From IMG/VR virus record IMGVR_UViG_3300044678_000714, positions 1 to 25,250 of that record: a stretch of 25,250 nucleotides of DNA. One strand, 5' to 3'. Numbering within the stretch: the first letter of the stretch is position 1; every line of letters starts with the position of its first letter. The notes beneath the pieces were generated by a model that worked only from the letters and a program-made list of their open reading frames with translations, searched no databases and was not told the origin of the DNA. The translations under genes and the position numbers were made by a program. Positions 11,971 through 19,673 of the stretch are shown in pieces. This stretch comes from a virus.

Positions 11971-12062
11971 AAGACCATATCCTAGGCTTTTTGTTAGCAA
12001 TTTGTTTTTGCGTGTTGTTTTTTGGAGCGATTCATGTTGCAAATGCAATACAAAAAATTTAA
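11967..12062 (+). CDS. Membrane microprotein, 31 aa
   Basis: ATG 11967 overlaps the previous stop (ATGA); the frame ends at TAA 12062. The product is one hydrophobic span (ILGFLLAICFCVLFFGAI) followed by HVANAIQKI. It overlaps the following gene by 29 bases. It may be an early membrane-acting peptide, but no function can be assigned. Confidence 0.45.
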   Translation: MKDHILGFLLAICFCVLFFGAIHVANAIQKI

Positions 12063-12480
12063 CCAAGAACTCCACGACATTTGCGATCCGCCTGCTCGTG
12101 AGGCGGTTGCAACGTGGCTTGAAAATCTTTGGTATGTTGATGCTCAACCCAACCCTGATAAATATGCGGTTGACCTGGTATTAAGCAAAAATGGCGAGCA
12201 TATTGGTTATGCCGAGGTTGAGGTGCGTGATTGGGGTATGAACTTCTGCCCTTACGACACCATTCATATTGCTCAACGCAAAGAAAAGCTGTTTGCGCAC
12301 CCAAGAACCACAATGTATGTGGTAACTAAAGAATATACCCACGCTTATTGGATAAAGGCTCACAAAATAAAAGACTGCCCCTTAATTGAAGTCCCAAACA
12401 GGGCTGTATCAAGGGGCGAGTATTTTTATGATGTTCCTAAAAACTTGTGGAACTTTGTGGATTTGCGTGAGGTTTTTTAA
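12034..12480 (+). CDS. Hypothetical protein, possible PD-(D/E)XK-like fold
   Basis: A 148-residue protein from ATG 12034, which has GGAG six bases upstream. The middle YAVDLVLSKNGEHIGYAEVEV resembles the D...E-x-(K) strand pair of restriction-like nucleases, though the expected Lys is replaced (EVEV). Next comes FAHPRTTMYVVTKEYTHAYWI, strand-rich. No named family is recognised, so nuclease activity is only a possibility. Its TAA shares bases with the TAA of the convergent endolysin gene, with no room for a terminator. Confidence 0.65.
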   Translation: MLQMQYKKFNQELHDICDPPAREAVATWLENLWYVDAQPNPDKYAVDLVLSKNGEHIGYAEVEVRDWGMNFCPYDTIHIAQRKEKLFAHPRTTMYVVTKEYTHAYWIKAHKIKDCPLIEVPNRAVSRGEYFYDVPKNLWNFVDLREVF

Positions 12481-12938
12481 GCAACCTTTGCGTATTCATC
12501 AGCAGTTAAAACTCCTGAAACATACTTGTTTTGTGGCTTAAATATGGTCAAAAACTGACCACGCATTTCAGGCGCAAACGACACGTGAACCCAACGACCA
12601 AACTCGTGAATAACCTGATCCACCTGAATATCTGACTCTTTTAAAGCCTTGGCTACAGCATACGGATCGCCAAAGCCAGGGCATACAAAATCAACAGCCC
12701 AACCATCCATGTGGCTTGATTTGGCAGCACCGCCAATCGCCTGATTTACCGCAGGCAATCGCAACCAAGAATTGACACGAATAGGCTTACCCAATAAGGC
12801 TCGGATTTTTTCCATGCCTTCTGCGGTCTTTTTCATGTTTTCCAACTGCTCAGGGCTTGGCTCATTAGGAATGGCCATGCGAACAGCAGTTTCGCTAAAT
12901 GTTGCTTCTTCTAGGGTGAAATTGGCTGATAAGTTCAT
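12477..12938 (-). CDS. Peptidase M15-type endolysin
   Basis: A 153-residue protein with NFTLEEATFSETAVR, then IRVNSWLRLPAVNQAIGG, SSHMDGWAVDF (H76 and D83) and GRWVHVSF (H118). The H-x6-D...H spacing is that of the zinc site of M15 D-Ala-D-Ala-type peptidases used as phage endolysins. It should cleave peptide cross-links of peptidoglycan once the holin opens the membrane. No signal peptide is present, so release depends on the holin. The start overlaps the holin stop by ATGA. It is the last gene of the leftward late block. Confidence 0.9.
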   Translation of the reverse strand: MNLSANFTLEEATFSETAVRMAIPNEPSPEQLENMKKTAEGMEKIRALLGKPIRVNSWLRLPAVNQAIGGAAKSSHMDGWAVDFVCPGFGDPYAVAKALKESDIQVDQVIHEFGRWVHVSFAPEMRGQFLTIFKPQNKYVSGVLTADEYAKVA

Positions 12939-13435
12939 TTTTTCATCATTCCTTTAATTTCTTCAGTTTTTTCCTTAGAACCTTGGCTTGAGCCAAAATA
13001 GTAAGACAAAACTTGCGTTGCAGAACTAGACAAGAATCCAAGTGCAAAAATAATTATGTTTTCTTGGCTATCAGGGAAGTCTACAAAGAATATAAGGGCT
13101 GTCATTATCATTGATCCTGATAAAGTGCCAATTGCCAACAAAGAGGCAATATTCTTAGTGATGAAGTGAACGTCAGCTTTAGCCATTTCAACTTCACGTG
13201 TTCTTGCGCTGTTGCGATCCTGCGCATCTATCTTGTAAAACTCTAATTCCATTTCTTTAAGTTTTTCTAGGTTAGCTGGATTAGATACCAAGGCAGCAGT
13301 TACTGCTTCAACGGTTTTATCAGGAAGACCTAATTTATCTGCCAACATTCCAACTGCTGCGCCTGCAAGAGGACCGCCTAAAGCGGTAGCCAATCCAGGT
13401 GCAACACCTTTGACAATATCTAGTAATTTATCCAT
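12935..13435 (-). CDS. Holin, 3TM family
   Basis: A 166-residue protein with the GTA_holin_3TM pattern: N-terminal LATALGGPLAGAAVGMLADKLG amphipathic or membrane region, LEFYKIDAQDRNSARTREVE, then two clear spans, ASLLAIGTLSGSMIMTALIFF (about 99-119) and IIIFALGFLSSSATQVLSYYF (about 127-147), and a Lys/Glu-rich tail. It forms membrane lesions that release the endolysin encoded immediately downstream. Starts and stops of the neighbours overlap by TAATG and ATGA. Confidence 0.85.
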   Translation of the reverse strand: MDKLLDIVKGVAPGLATALGGPLAGAAVGMLADKLGLPDKTVEAVTAALVSNPANLEKLKEMELEFYKIDAQDRNSARTREVEMAKADVHFITKNIASLLAIGTLSGSMIMTALIFFVDFPDSQENIIIFALGFLSSSATQVLSYYFGSSQGSKEKTEEIKGMMKK

Positions 13436-13887
13436 TAGTTACCCAATCTGTTAGTAGTTGCTCGTTTAATAGAATTTAGCTCTGATTTCACGCTTTCAGT
13501 CATGGCTTTAAGTTCGGTTTCCTGCGCCCTGGCTAATGATTTAATCTCACGTTGCGTTGATTCAGCCATAGTTTTAGCCTCTCGGCTACTCAATAAGGCA
13601 TCACTTAAGCGTTCTTGCATTTTAATAATTGCCTCTTGCTGATTGGCAACCTTCTCTTCCAAGACCTCAACCTTCCGCAGGGCTTTAGAAGCGTTGCCTG
13701 AAACATCGTTAAATTCGTTATACATACCAATTATTTCATTGGCTTTAGTAATGACGTTATATCCAAACGCACCAACAGCAGGTATGCCTGTAATAACTAT
13801 GCCTGCAATCATGGTGTTTTGTTTAGCCCACGTCACCCATTTATCTACAAAGCCTTGCACTTTGTCTAATTTATCTAAATCGCTCAT
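13435..13887 (-). CDS. Membrane-anchored coiled-coil protein (possible spanin-like role)
   Basis: A 150-residue protein: a short charged start, one transmembrane segment at about residues 27-46 (MIAGIVITGIPAVGAFGYNV), then a long coiled coil (KVEVLEEKVANQQEAIIKMQ, REIKSLARAQETELKAM). This topology, a single N-terminal anchor and a periplasmic or cytoplasmic coiled coil, is that of inner-membrane spanin subunits, and the gene lies directly before holin and endolysin. No lipoprotein partner is obvious, so the spanin idea is inference. Its ATG overlaps the preceding stop. Confidence 0.7.
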   Translation of the reverse strand: MSDLDKLDKVQGFVDKWVTWAKQNTMIAGIVITGIPAVGAFGYNVITKANEIIGMYNEFNDVSGNASKALRKVEVLEEKVANQQEAIIKMQERLSDALLSSREAKTMAESTQREIKSLARAQETELKAMTESVKSELNSIKRATTNRLGN

Positions 13888-14861
13888 TGCTCAATTTCCA
13901 AGGTGTTTTTAATCATCCCTTTAAACTGGCCATCTTGGTTGGGGAGTGGCAAACCTAGAAGTTCCAACAAAATACTGTCATGCATTTTTACATAGCTTGG
14001 CAATTCTTGACTAATGTTTTCTATAGGAAAAGCGTTGTATTGCACTATGTTAGGTTTAACTATTAGCTCTTGGGTTAATGCGATGCTTGCAACAGATTTG
14101 CCAAATAAACCAATCTTCGGTTCAGTCCCCTTTGCATTCGTTTGGGCAGTCGTAGATTGAGCAGATTTTTCCTGATTGGGGACACTTAATCCATCCGTTG
14201 GTGTTGTCGGTGTCGGCACACTCGTTGGCGCAGTTACAGGTGCGGATTGGGTTGTTTGGACAGACGTGCTGAAAGTGGGATTCGCTGGGCTTACAGGCGA
14301 AGCAGGACTCATCACGTTGGTCGGATTTGATAAAGATTTTACGCAAGTATTTGATGTATTTAGCCATGAACCACTCCATACAGGCTGTCCATAAGGATTA
14401 GGGCAGGTGCTTGTTTGCGTTTGAGTAATTGAACCAACATACCCTGTTTGACAACTTAAGGTTTGCGTTTGGGTGCTGACTTGGCACGTTGGGGAATTTT
14501 GGACACAAGAGTCTGAGTAGATTTGCCAACCGTAGCTTGTGACTTGACCGTCTGAGCAGGTTCTTGTTTCTTGCTTGAGCCTTTTGATGCCTGAGTAGTT
14601 GGCTTGACAACTTTCGGTTTTTTCGGTGAACGTGGTTGTGCAGGTAACAACTGGCGCAGGGGCTTGGTAGCCTGAGCAGAACGCTTGTTGCCACGAGCTT
14701 GGGTAGGCTCCTGGTGCGCAAGCCCAACAGTCTGGGTTTGCTGTGCAGGATTGACCGTAGATTGCGTTGACAGTCCAAGGAGTCGTGCAATAACACGCTT
14801 GAGCCAAAACATAATCACTCCTTAGGCTTATTAGCAGTAGAAAGAGGAGGAACTTTGCCAT
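13884..14861 (-). CDS. Secreted Cys-rich protein with tandem TSP1-like modules
   Basis: A 325-residue protein from ATG 14861, where a signal peptide reads MAKFLLFLLLISLRS then DYVLA with a likely cut before QACYC. The N-terminal half has 14 Cys. Two modules align: TC-x9-SC then NYSGI...RTC...GW...SDSC, and TC-x9-SC then GYVGS...STC...W...SNTC; each is about 47 residues and resembles thrombospondin type-1 repeats found in bacterial surface proteins. A Pro/Thr/Ser linker (about residues 190-240) and a C-terminal domain of about 75 residues (IVKPNIVQYNAFPIENISQE; LLELLGLPLP) follow. Disulphides would form in the periplasm. The weak AAGAA ribosome site and the alternative ATG 14921 leave the start open. 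Unusual inside a lysis cassette. Confidence 0.75.
   Translation of the reverse strand: MAKFLLFLLLISLRSDYVLAQACYCTTPWTVNAIYGQSCTANPDCWACAPGAYPSSWQQAFCSGYQAPAPVVTCTTTFTEKTESCQANYSGIKRLKQETRTCSDGQVTSYGWQIYSDSCVQNSPTCQVSTQTQTLSCQTGYVGSITQTQTSTCPNPYGQPVWSGSWLNTSNTCVKSLSNPTNVMSPASPVSPANPTFSTSVQTTQSAPVTAPTSVPTPTTPTDGLSVPNQEKSAQSTTAQTNAKGTEPKIGLFGKSVASIALTQELIVKPNIVQYNAFPIENISQELPSYVKMHDSILLELLGLPLPNQDGQFKGMIKNTLEIEQ
14456..14812 (-). CDS. Possible nested gene inside the Cys-rich gene, basic protein
   Basis: A second frame begins at ATG 14812, six bases after a perfect AAGGAG that lies at the end of the upstream gene. It encodes 118 residues: a hydrophobic/basic start MFWLKRVIARLLGL, then a Gln/Thr/Pro/Lys-rich chain ending RAKSAPKRKP. 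It sits wholly within the Cys-rich gene in another frame, as Rz1 does in Rz, but has no lipobox Cys. The local sequence is stop-poor in all three leftward frames, so an accidental open frame is quite possible. The good ribosome site is the only positive evidence. Confidence 0.25.
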   Translation of the reverse strand: MFWLKRVIARLLGLSTQSTVNPAQQTQTVGLAHQEPTQARGNKRSAQATKPLRQLLPAQPRSPKKPKVVKPTTQASKGSSKKQEPAQTVKSQATVGKSTQTLVSKIPQRAKSAPKRKP

Positions 14862-15288
14862 ATAGTTTCTTAAATTTTTCAGGTTTTTGGCGAATCCACT
14901 CATCACGTGCAGCATCACCAACTAAAGAATCTATAGGGCATGGTGAGCCTGACATCATCATGGCTTCCCACACACGATCATCAGCGCAAAGAACTCCAAC
15001 AGCAGCGACCTTTAATTGCATATCAGCCAAGGTTTTAGCCAATTTAATTCGTTCACAATTAGTGTCTGTGTATACAGTTCCACCTGAAACACCGATGCCA
15101 ACTGTTGAAACCGCAGCAGATAAAGGCACTCCGCAAATATCTTGGCTAAAGGCACTCATTGAAGGTGCAATTGCTGATGGAACAGGCTGGCCTTTATAGT
15201 TCATGTTCATATTGGTGTCTTGAGCTATTGCACCTGCTATTGATGCGCCTAAAGCCAAACCAATAACAAACCATGCAATATTTTTCAC
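14815..15288 (-). CDS. Exported phage protein with four Cys, unknown function
   Basis: A 157-residue protein from GTG 15288, which shares bases with the stop of the upstream gene (GTGA) and has GGTGG five bases before it; longer upstream starts would extend into that gene. The N-terminus is a signal peptide or anchor (NIAWFVIGLALGASIAGAIA then QD). The mature part has four Cys (DICGVP, TNCERIK, VLCADD, SPCPID) and a helical region LAKTLADMQLKVAAVGVLCA followed by RVWEAMMMSG, similar to periplasmic phage proteins of unknown function. It ends with a Lys/Pro tail whose codons carry the AAGGAG used by the following frame. Confidence 0.65.
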   Translation of the reverse strand: MKNIAWFVIGLALGASIAGAIAQDTNMNMNYKGQPVPSAIAPSMSAFSQDICGVPLSAAVSTVGIGVSGGTVYTDTNCERIKLAKTLADMQLKVAAVGVLCADDRVWEAMMMSGSPCPIDSLVGDAARDEWIRQKPEKFKKLYGKVPPLSTANKPKE

Positions 15289-15512
15289 TTTAACCACCAA
15301 TGAATAAACCAACCACCGATTGTGGAAAGGACTGAAAGCATACCAATTGCCAACCAACCTGCGCCTTTTTGCTGCGCTTGATTGTCTAGCAACTTTTCAA
15401 TATTGGCTTCCATCTTATCCATCTTTTTGGCCATATCGTTGAATTTATCTTCATAACCTTCAACTTTTTGCCACAGAACACCGTATTTAATAGGGTCAAA
15501 ATCGTAGGACAT
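15285..15512 (-). CDS. XhlA-like coiled-coil protein with C-terminal membrane span
   Basis: A 75-residue protein: MSYDFDPIKYGVLWQKVEGY, a short coiled coil with heptad-like spacing (MAKKMDKMEANIEKLLDNQA) and a C-terminal span (AGWLAIGMLSVLSTIGGWFI) ending HWWLK. The layout is that of haemolysin XhlA and similar phage lysis-associated proteins. It follows the tail-fibre gene and heads the envelope/lysis group, consistent with a holin accessory role. Confidence 0.7.
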   Translation of the reverse strand: MSYDFDPIKYGVLWQKVEGYEDKFNDMAKKMDKMEANIEKLLDNQAQQKGAGWLAIGMLSVLSTIGGWFIHWWLK

Positions 15513-15513
15513 A

Positions 15514-16257
15514 TTAGCTCTTCATAATGTAGCAAAGAGCAAAATATGGTGGCAAGTTTGCGTTTGTGCCACTTGTTCCTGTATTTGCATTAGTTGTTGT
15601 TGTGGCAACTGTTATGCCTGTTGTTGCTGATTCTGTTGTTTCATTAAACTCATTAGCATAACCACCACCAAAAGAACTTCCTGAACCTCCAAAATTTCCT
15701 GCAGTTGCATTATGAGTATGACCAGAATCTGTTACAACTGAAGTTGATGTTGCAGTATGTGTATGAGTTACAACAATTGCATCAGCAGATCCGCCAACTT
15801 GATTTACAGAATAAGCATCACCTGCACCTACAATAAAACGATTACGTAAGTCAGGAGTGCTGTTATTACCATCACAAAGATAATATCCGCTAGGAATAGA
15901 ACCTGATGCGCCTGACCATAAAATAATACTTCCACTTGGTAATGCAGGTGCGCTACCTGAAGGATTTTGCAAAATACCGTAAAGATCATCTAAAGTTTGT
16001 ATTGTTACATCATTAGCGTCTTTAATAATAAATTTATAGCTATAACCAAAAGTTAACCATATTTCATTAGGGGTTCTTCCATTAGTTCCCAAAATAATAG
16101 GATTTGAATTAGCTACAGTTGCGTTAACACTTGTATATGTATCTAAAGGTGTAGATGAGCCTGCTTGATAGGTGTAAATTTTACCGCCAACCAATGGCTG
16201 ACCAACGGAATCTAAAAAAGTAATACCATTTCCGACAGGTGATAAAAGGACTGACAT
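15514..16257 (-). CDS. Tail fibre protein with phage tail-collar domain
   Basis: A 247-residue protein. The N-terminal part (FLDSVGQPLVGGKIYTYQAG, LDTYTS, NPIILGTNGR) is a common virion-attachment module of podophage fibres. The C-terminal part has SGYYLCDGNNSTPDLRNRFI, the collar domain signature, followed by H-x-H motifs (THTHTATS, GHTHNAT) that bind iron or zinc in T4 gp12-like fibres, and ends LPPYFALCYIMKS. It is probably a receptor-binding or tail-spike component. AAGGA precedes the start by six bases. Confidence 0.85.
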   Translation of the reverse strand: MSVLLSPVGNGITFLDSVGQPLVGGKIYTYQAGSSTPLDTYTSVNATVANSNPIILGTNGRTPNEIWLTFGYSYKFIIKDANDVTIQTLDDLYGILQNPSGSAPALPSGSIILWSGASGSIPSGYYLCDGNNSTPDLRNRFIVGAGDAYSVNQVGGSADAIVVTHTHTATSTSVVTDSGHTHNATAGNFGGSGSSFGGGYANEFNETTESATTGITVATTTTNANTGTSGTNANLPPYFALCYIMKS

Positions 16258-16266
16258 AATTATTCC

Positions 16267-18411
16267 TTAAGGTTTAATTCCAAAATCTTTGGGTTTGTTT
16301 TTGCCTGATTGGTCGGCCTTAATACCTGCACCTGGCTCAAGCGATTCACTTACTTCTTTAGCTGTGCGTCTTTTTTCCAATATATCTTTACCTACATTAA
16401 TTGCTCTTCCAACGTATGGAATGCTCTCAATAATAGCAGGTGCATTTTCTTTAATTAATGATGAGCCTGCAGGAACAGTGTTTGATTCATTAACAAATGC
16501 GCCACGTGGCCTAGCTTCAATAGCACGACCAACCTCAACTAAATCCATAAGACTAACAGCTTGCTCGCCAAAAATAGGCTCTAAACGCTTATTTAATCGC
16601 AAAGCCTCAATGTGCTTGTTAAATTTAGCTGTGCTGATATTACCGCTTGCATCAGTTGAATCCCTAATAATCCAATCTAAAGTGCCTGATGCTAAGTTTT
16701 GACGTGCTTGCGGATTGTCAGCAATCAACTCCATAGTCTTAGCAAAATCTTTGTTTTTAGAGCGAATAATATTTTCAGGGATAAAGTTTTTTGTATCCGC
16801 AGCACCATCTTTAACTTTTGCATATAAAGGGTTTGAGGCTTCTAAGTCTTTTTCAGCTTTAAATGCAGCACGTGCATTATCAGCATATCCTTTAAGGCTT
16901 TGCGCCTCTCCCTTTAATTCCATGGTTTCTAAACCATCACGAACTTGTGAAAGCACGTTTTTGGTAACTCCGTCACCTGCTCGGTCAGCTTTACGCATAT
17001 CCGCAGCTAAGTCTGAACGTAGGTTTTCAAACAAGTTAAAGTTCATTTGCTTAGAACCGCCTGCATAAGCCTCAAGCTTTTTCTTATAAATATCAGGCAA
17101 ATAATCTAAACGATCAGCTTCTTTTAATTGATCTAAAACTTTTTTGGCAGCATTTTGACCATCCATTGGAAACTTACCACCTGATTGGTCTTTTAATGTT
17201 TTGTATGCTTCACCAATCTTTGTTTCATTAGCTTTGGCAAAATCACCAACTAAATCTATTAAAACTTGTGAATCACCAACATAATCTGTTGTTTTTACGT
17301 CAGGTGCAGTTTGTTGCTTAATCATAGTTGCGTTATCTTGCAATGCTTTATTTTGCTCGTTAAAACGTTGCGCAAACTGTTCTTTGATGCCACGCTCATT
17401 GCGTTCACGAGAAATAATCACAGGATCTTGCAAAGCCTGGCCTTTGGTTAATTCAATAGGCACTGGCAAAGATAAAGCCTTATCGTGCAAAGCTACCGCT
17501 TGAGGGTTAACTTCGCCACCTTGTGCTTTTGTTTCTTCTACAATTTTTGCAACTTCAGGTTGTTTAGCTTGGAATTGTTCATTCATTTGTGCAACAACAG
17601 GCTCTTGTTTAACAGCTTGGTCAGGCGCAACAACCTCCGCAGGCTTAACTTCAGGCGCAACCACAGCTTCAGGGGTAACAACTTGCTCAGGGGCTACCTT
17701 TTGCTCAAACTGCTGTTTTAATTGACCGCCTGCTGTTTTGCCTTCAAGTTGGGCTTTAGCAGCATCAAGCTCGGCTTTAACCTTACCGCCTGCCTCTACA
17801 ACCTTTTCTGTGCCTGCTTTAACTATCGGTGCGCCCTTTTCAATAGCTTTAGGCAATACCATGTTGGCCATCCACTCAATATCTGATGCAGGCAAACCTG
17901 TCTTTTCACCGACAAATTTTGAGCCTTTGCTGATATTTTCGCCAATAAACTCAAATAATTTACCTGTTGCCTCGCCTTTGTAGGCAGGATCGTCAGATAT
18001 ACCAAAAGCCTTACCAAAAGGCTTAGACGTGATTTCAGCCAATCTGTTGCTGATTTGTTCCGCTTTTTCAGGACTATCGCCAATAGTTCTGCCAAATAGA
18101 TAACTGACCTGTTTTGCGCCAAAAGGGATAATTCCGCCAATTGTGTTATCCACAAAGGCAGCAATACTCTTAGCCATATCTTTGGTAGGCAAACGTGATG
18201 CTCCACCGCTTAATTGGGTAAAAGCCTGCATTCCTGCCATTACGTTGCTAGGTGACCTTTCTGCGCCCTGTGTAAGCGATACAGCCTCTTTTTTGGTTGA
18301 TGGGGCAGTGGTGTCCCAAAGATTGGCCAAAGAATCAACCTGCGCCCCTTTTGGGCTTCCTGCAGGGTTTGGTGAGGCATCCCAAAGGTTCGCAAGTGTA
18401 TCTGTAGTCAT
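16267..18411 (-). CDS. Large internal virion (ejection) protein, P22 gp16-like position
   Basis: A 714-residue protein with a disordered N-terminus holding a duplicated motif (TLANLWDA at 5-12, SLANLWDT at 27-34), a glycine-rich stretch IGGIIPFGAKQ, then a Val/Pro/Ala/Gln low-complexity segment at about 238-290 and a long helical region rich in Lys, Asp and Ala (NLFENLRSDLAADMRKADRAG). The length, helical content and place as third of three proteins after gp4/gp10-like genes match P22 gp16, which is ejected into the host with the DNA. Sequence similarity to gp16 itself is not evident by eye. TAATG overlap with the gene before. Confidence 0.7.
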   Translation of the reverse strand: MTTDTLANLWDASPNPAGSPKGAQVDSLANLWDTTAPSTKKEAVSLTQGAERSPSNVMAGMQAFTQLSGGASRLPTKDMAKSIAAFVDNTIGGIIPFGAKQVSYLFGRTIGDSPEKAEQISNRLAEITSKPFGKAFGISDDPAYKGEATGKLFEFIGENISKGSKFVGEKTGLPASDIEWMANMVLPKAIEKGAPIVKAGTEKVVEAGGKVKAELDAAKAQLEGKTAGGQLKQQFEQKVAPEQVVTPEAVVAPEVKPAEVVAPDQAVKQEPVVAQMNEQFQAKQPEVAKIVEETKAQGGEVNPQAVALHDKALSLPVPIELTKGQALQDPVIISRERNERGIKEQFAQRFNEQNKALQDNATMIKQQTAPDVKTTDYVGDSQVLIDLVGDFAKANETKIGEAYKTLKDQSGGKFPMDGQNAAKKVLDQLKEADRLDYLPDIYKKKLEAYAGGSKQMNFNLFENLRSDLAADMRKADRAGDGVTKNVLSQVRDGLETMELKGEAQSLKGYADNARAAFKAEKDLEASNPLYAKVKDGAADTKNFIPENIIRSKNKDFAKTMELIADNPQARQNLASGTLDWIIRDSTDASGNISTAKFNKHIEALRLNKRLEPIFGEQAVSLMDLVEVGRAIEARPRGAFVNESNTVPAGSSLIKENAPAIIESIPYVGRAINVGKDILEKRRTAKEVSESLEPGAGIKADQSGKNKPKDFGIKP

Positions 18412-19664
18412 TATTGAATAATTCCTAGTTCTTTAGCTTTCTTGATTTTTTCAGACATATTCTTTATTTCAGATTCTGACATACCTGCCTTCATTTTGGC
18501 TACATCATCAGCAGTCATTTCTTGGAATAGTCGGAAATCCGCATACTTATTAAAAGTAGCTAACTTTCTACCATAAGCATTAGGGTTATCCATTACGTCA
18601 GCTAAATAGCTTGCTTTAGCCAATTTCATGTTCTCAATACCAATCATTTGATTTGCAACCTTTTTGATGGTCGCTTCATTCATTTTTTTGTTTGGATTGG
18701 CAATTTCAGCGATGGCACGTGCAGCGTCTGTATTACCGCCTGTCAAAGCCAACAATGCACTGTTTTTAGACAATTCTTCGGTGGCCACTTTTTCAAGTTC
18801 ATAGGCATTAATACCGATAGCATCAGCGATACCTGCAACCAATTCTTTGCGACCTGCGCCAGTTCCTGTAAATGCATCAGGAGCAAGTTTCTTGATGTTT
18901 TGGAATACAGCGATGCGATCACCTGCCCCAACAGCGTTTTTAATGGTCTGGTCTTTATCAACAGAGAGCGTTTCTGCGCCTTTATTAACAAATCCTGCCT
19001 CTGCACTTGATGGATTAACAGACAATGCAGGCGCAACAGGTGCGTTTGGTTGACCGCCACCACCTTGAACTGCAGGTGCGCCTGAACCGCCACCGCCAGG
19101 CATAACAATTTGACCTGATATTGGCTTGATTCCAATAATATTCCCTGCAGCGTTTGTTGTGTATTGTGGTGTTTGTAAGTTTTGCTGACCTGTCGCACCA
19201 ACACCTGTTTGAATAATGTTTGAAACGTGCTGTGGCAGGCTTCTTGGGTCATGCGCTGCAATAGACATTGTTGGCGCAATAAAAGCCTCAAGATAATCCT
19301 CAGGAATACCTGCATTTAAAGCTGACTTTTTAACTTCAATTAGGGCTTGAACGGTCTTTTTTGGATCGCCACTCTTAAGACGTGGGTCGTTCATATAGCC
19401 ACCTAAAATAGTGCCATAAGTTCCAAAAAGGTCTTTTTGCGTTCCTGATTTAATCTTAGTGATTTCAGGCTCAAGAGTTTCACGTTGCTTACGAACACCA
19501 AGTTGCGCAGACTCAGACTCAGCCTTCGCCTTGGCGATAAGCTCAGGATAAAGCTCTTGCATTTTTTGATATTGCAAACCCTGAGTTGCAAGGTTCATCA
19601 TATCGGTTAGCTTGATGCTCTCAGGTGGTCTTGCTTTTGAGGCTACGTCTGTAAATTCTGCCAT
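18411..19664 (-). CDS. Ejection protein, P22 gp20-like position
   Basis: A 417-residue mostly helical protein: IKLTDMMNLATQGLQYQKMQ, LYPELIAKAKAESESAQLGV, then a Gly/Pro/Ala-rich linker at about 186-212 (MPGGGGSGAPAVQGGGG) and a helical C-terminal domain with MNEATIKKVANQMIGIENMK and EIKNMSEKIKKAKELGIIQ. P22 gp20 is of similar size and lies between gp7 and gp16 as here. It probably rides in the virion and helps build the conduit for DNA through the envelope. AAGGA lies six bases before the ATG. Confidence 0.7.
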   Translation of the reverse strand: MAEFTDVASKARPPESIKLTDMMNLATQGLQYQKMQELYPELIAKAKAESESAQLGVRKQRETLEPEITKIKSGTQKDLFGTYGTILGGYMNDPRLKSGDPKKTVQALIEVKKSALNAGIPEDYLEAFIAPTMSIAAHDPRSLPQHVSNIIQTGVGATGQQNLQTPQYTTNAAGNIIGIKPISGQIVMPGGGGSGAPAVQGGGGQPNAPVAPALSVNPSSAEAGFVNKGAETLSVDKDQTIKNAVGAGDRIAVFQNIKKLAPDAFTGTGAGRKELVAGIADAIGINAYELEKVATEELSKNSALLALTGGNTDAARAIAEIANPNKKMNEATIKKVANQMIGIENMKLAKASYLADVMDNPNAYGRKLATFNKYADFRLFQEMTADDVAKMKAGMSESEIKNMSEKIKKAKELGIIQ

Positions 19665-19673
19665 GACTATTCC

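Noticed and set aside
14398-14796. A third open leftward frame of 132 codons across the Cys-rich gene
   Set aside because: No ribosome site, Leu/Arg/Ser-rich shadow composition, and it exists only because the region lacks stops in all frames.
17485-17721. Plus-strand frame rich in Leu, Arg, Asn and Phe opposite the large ejection gene
   Set aside because: Antisense shadow of the Val/Pro/Gln-rich repeat-coding region; composition and lack of a start signal argue against it.
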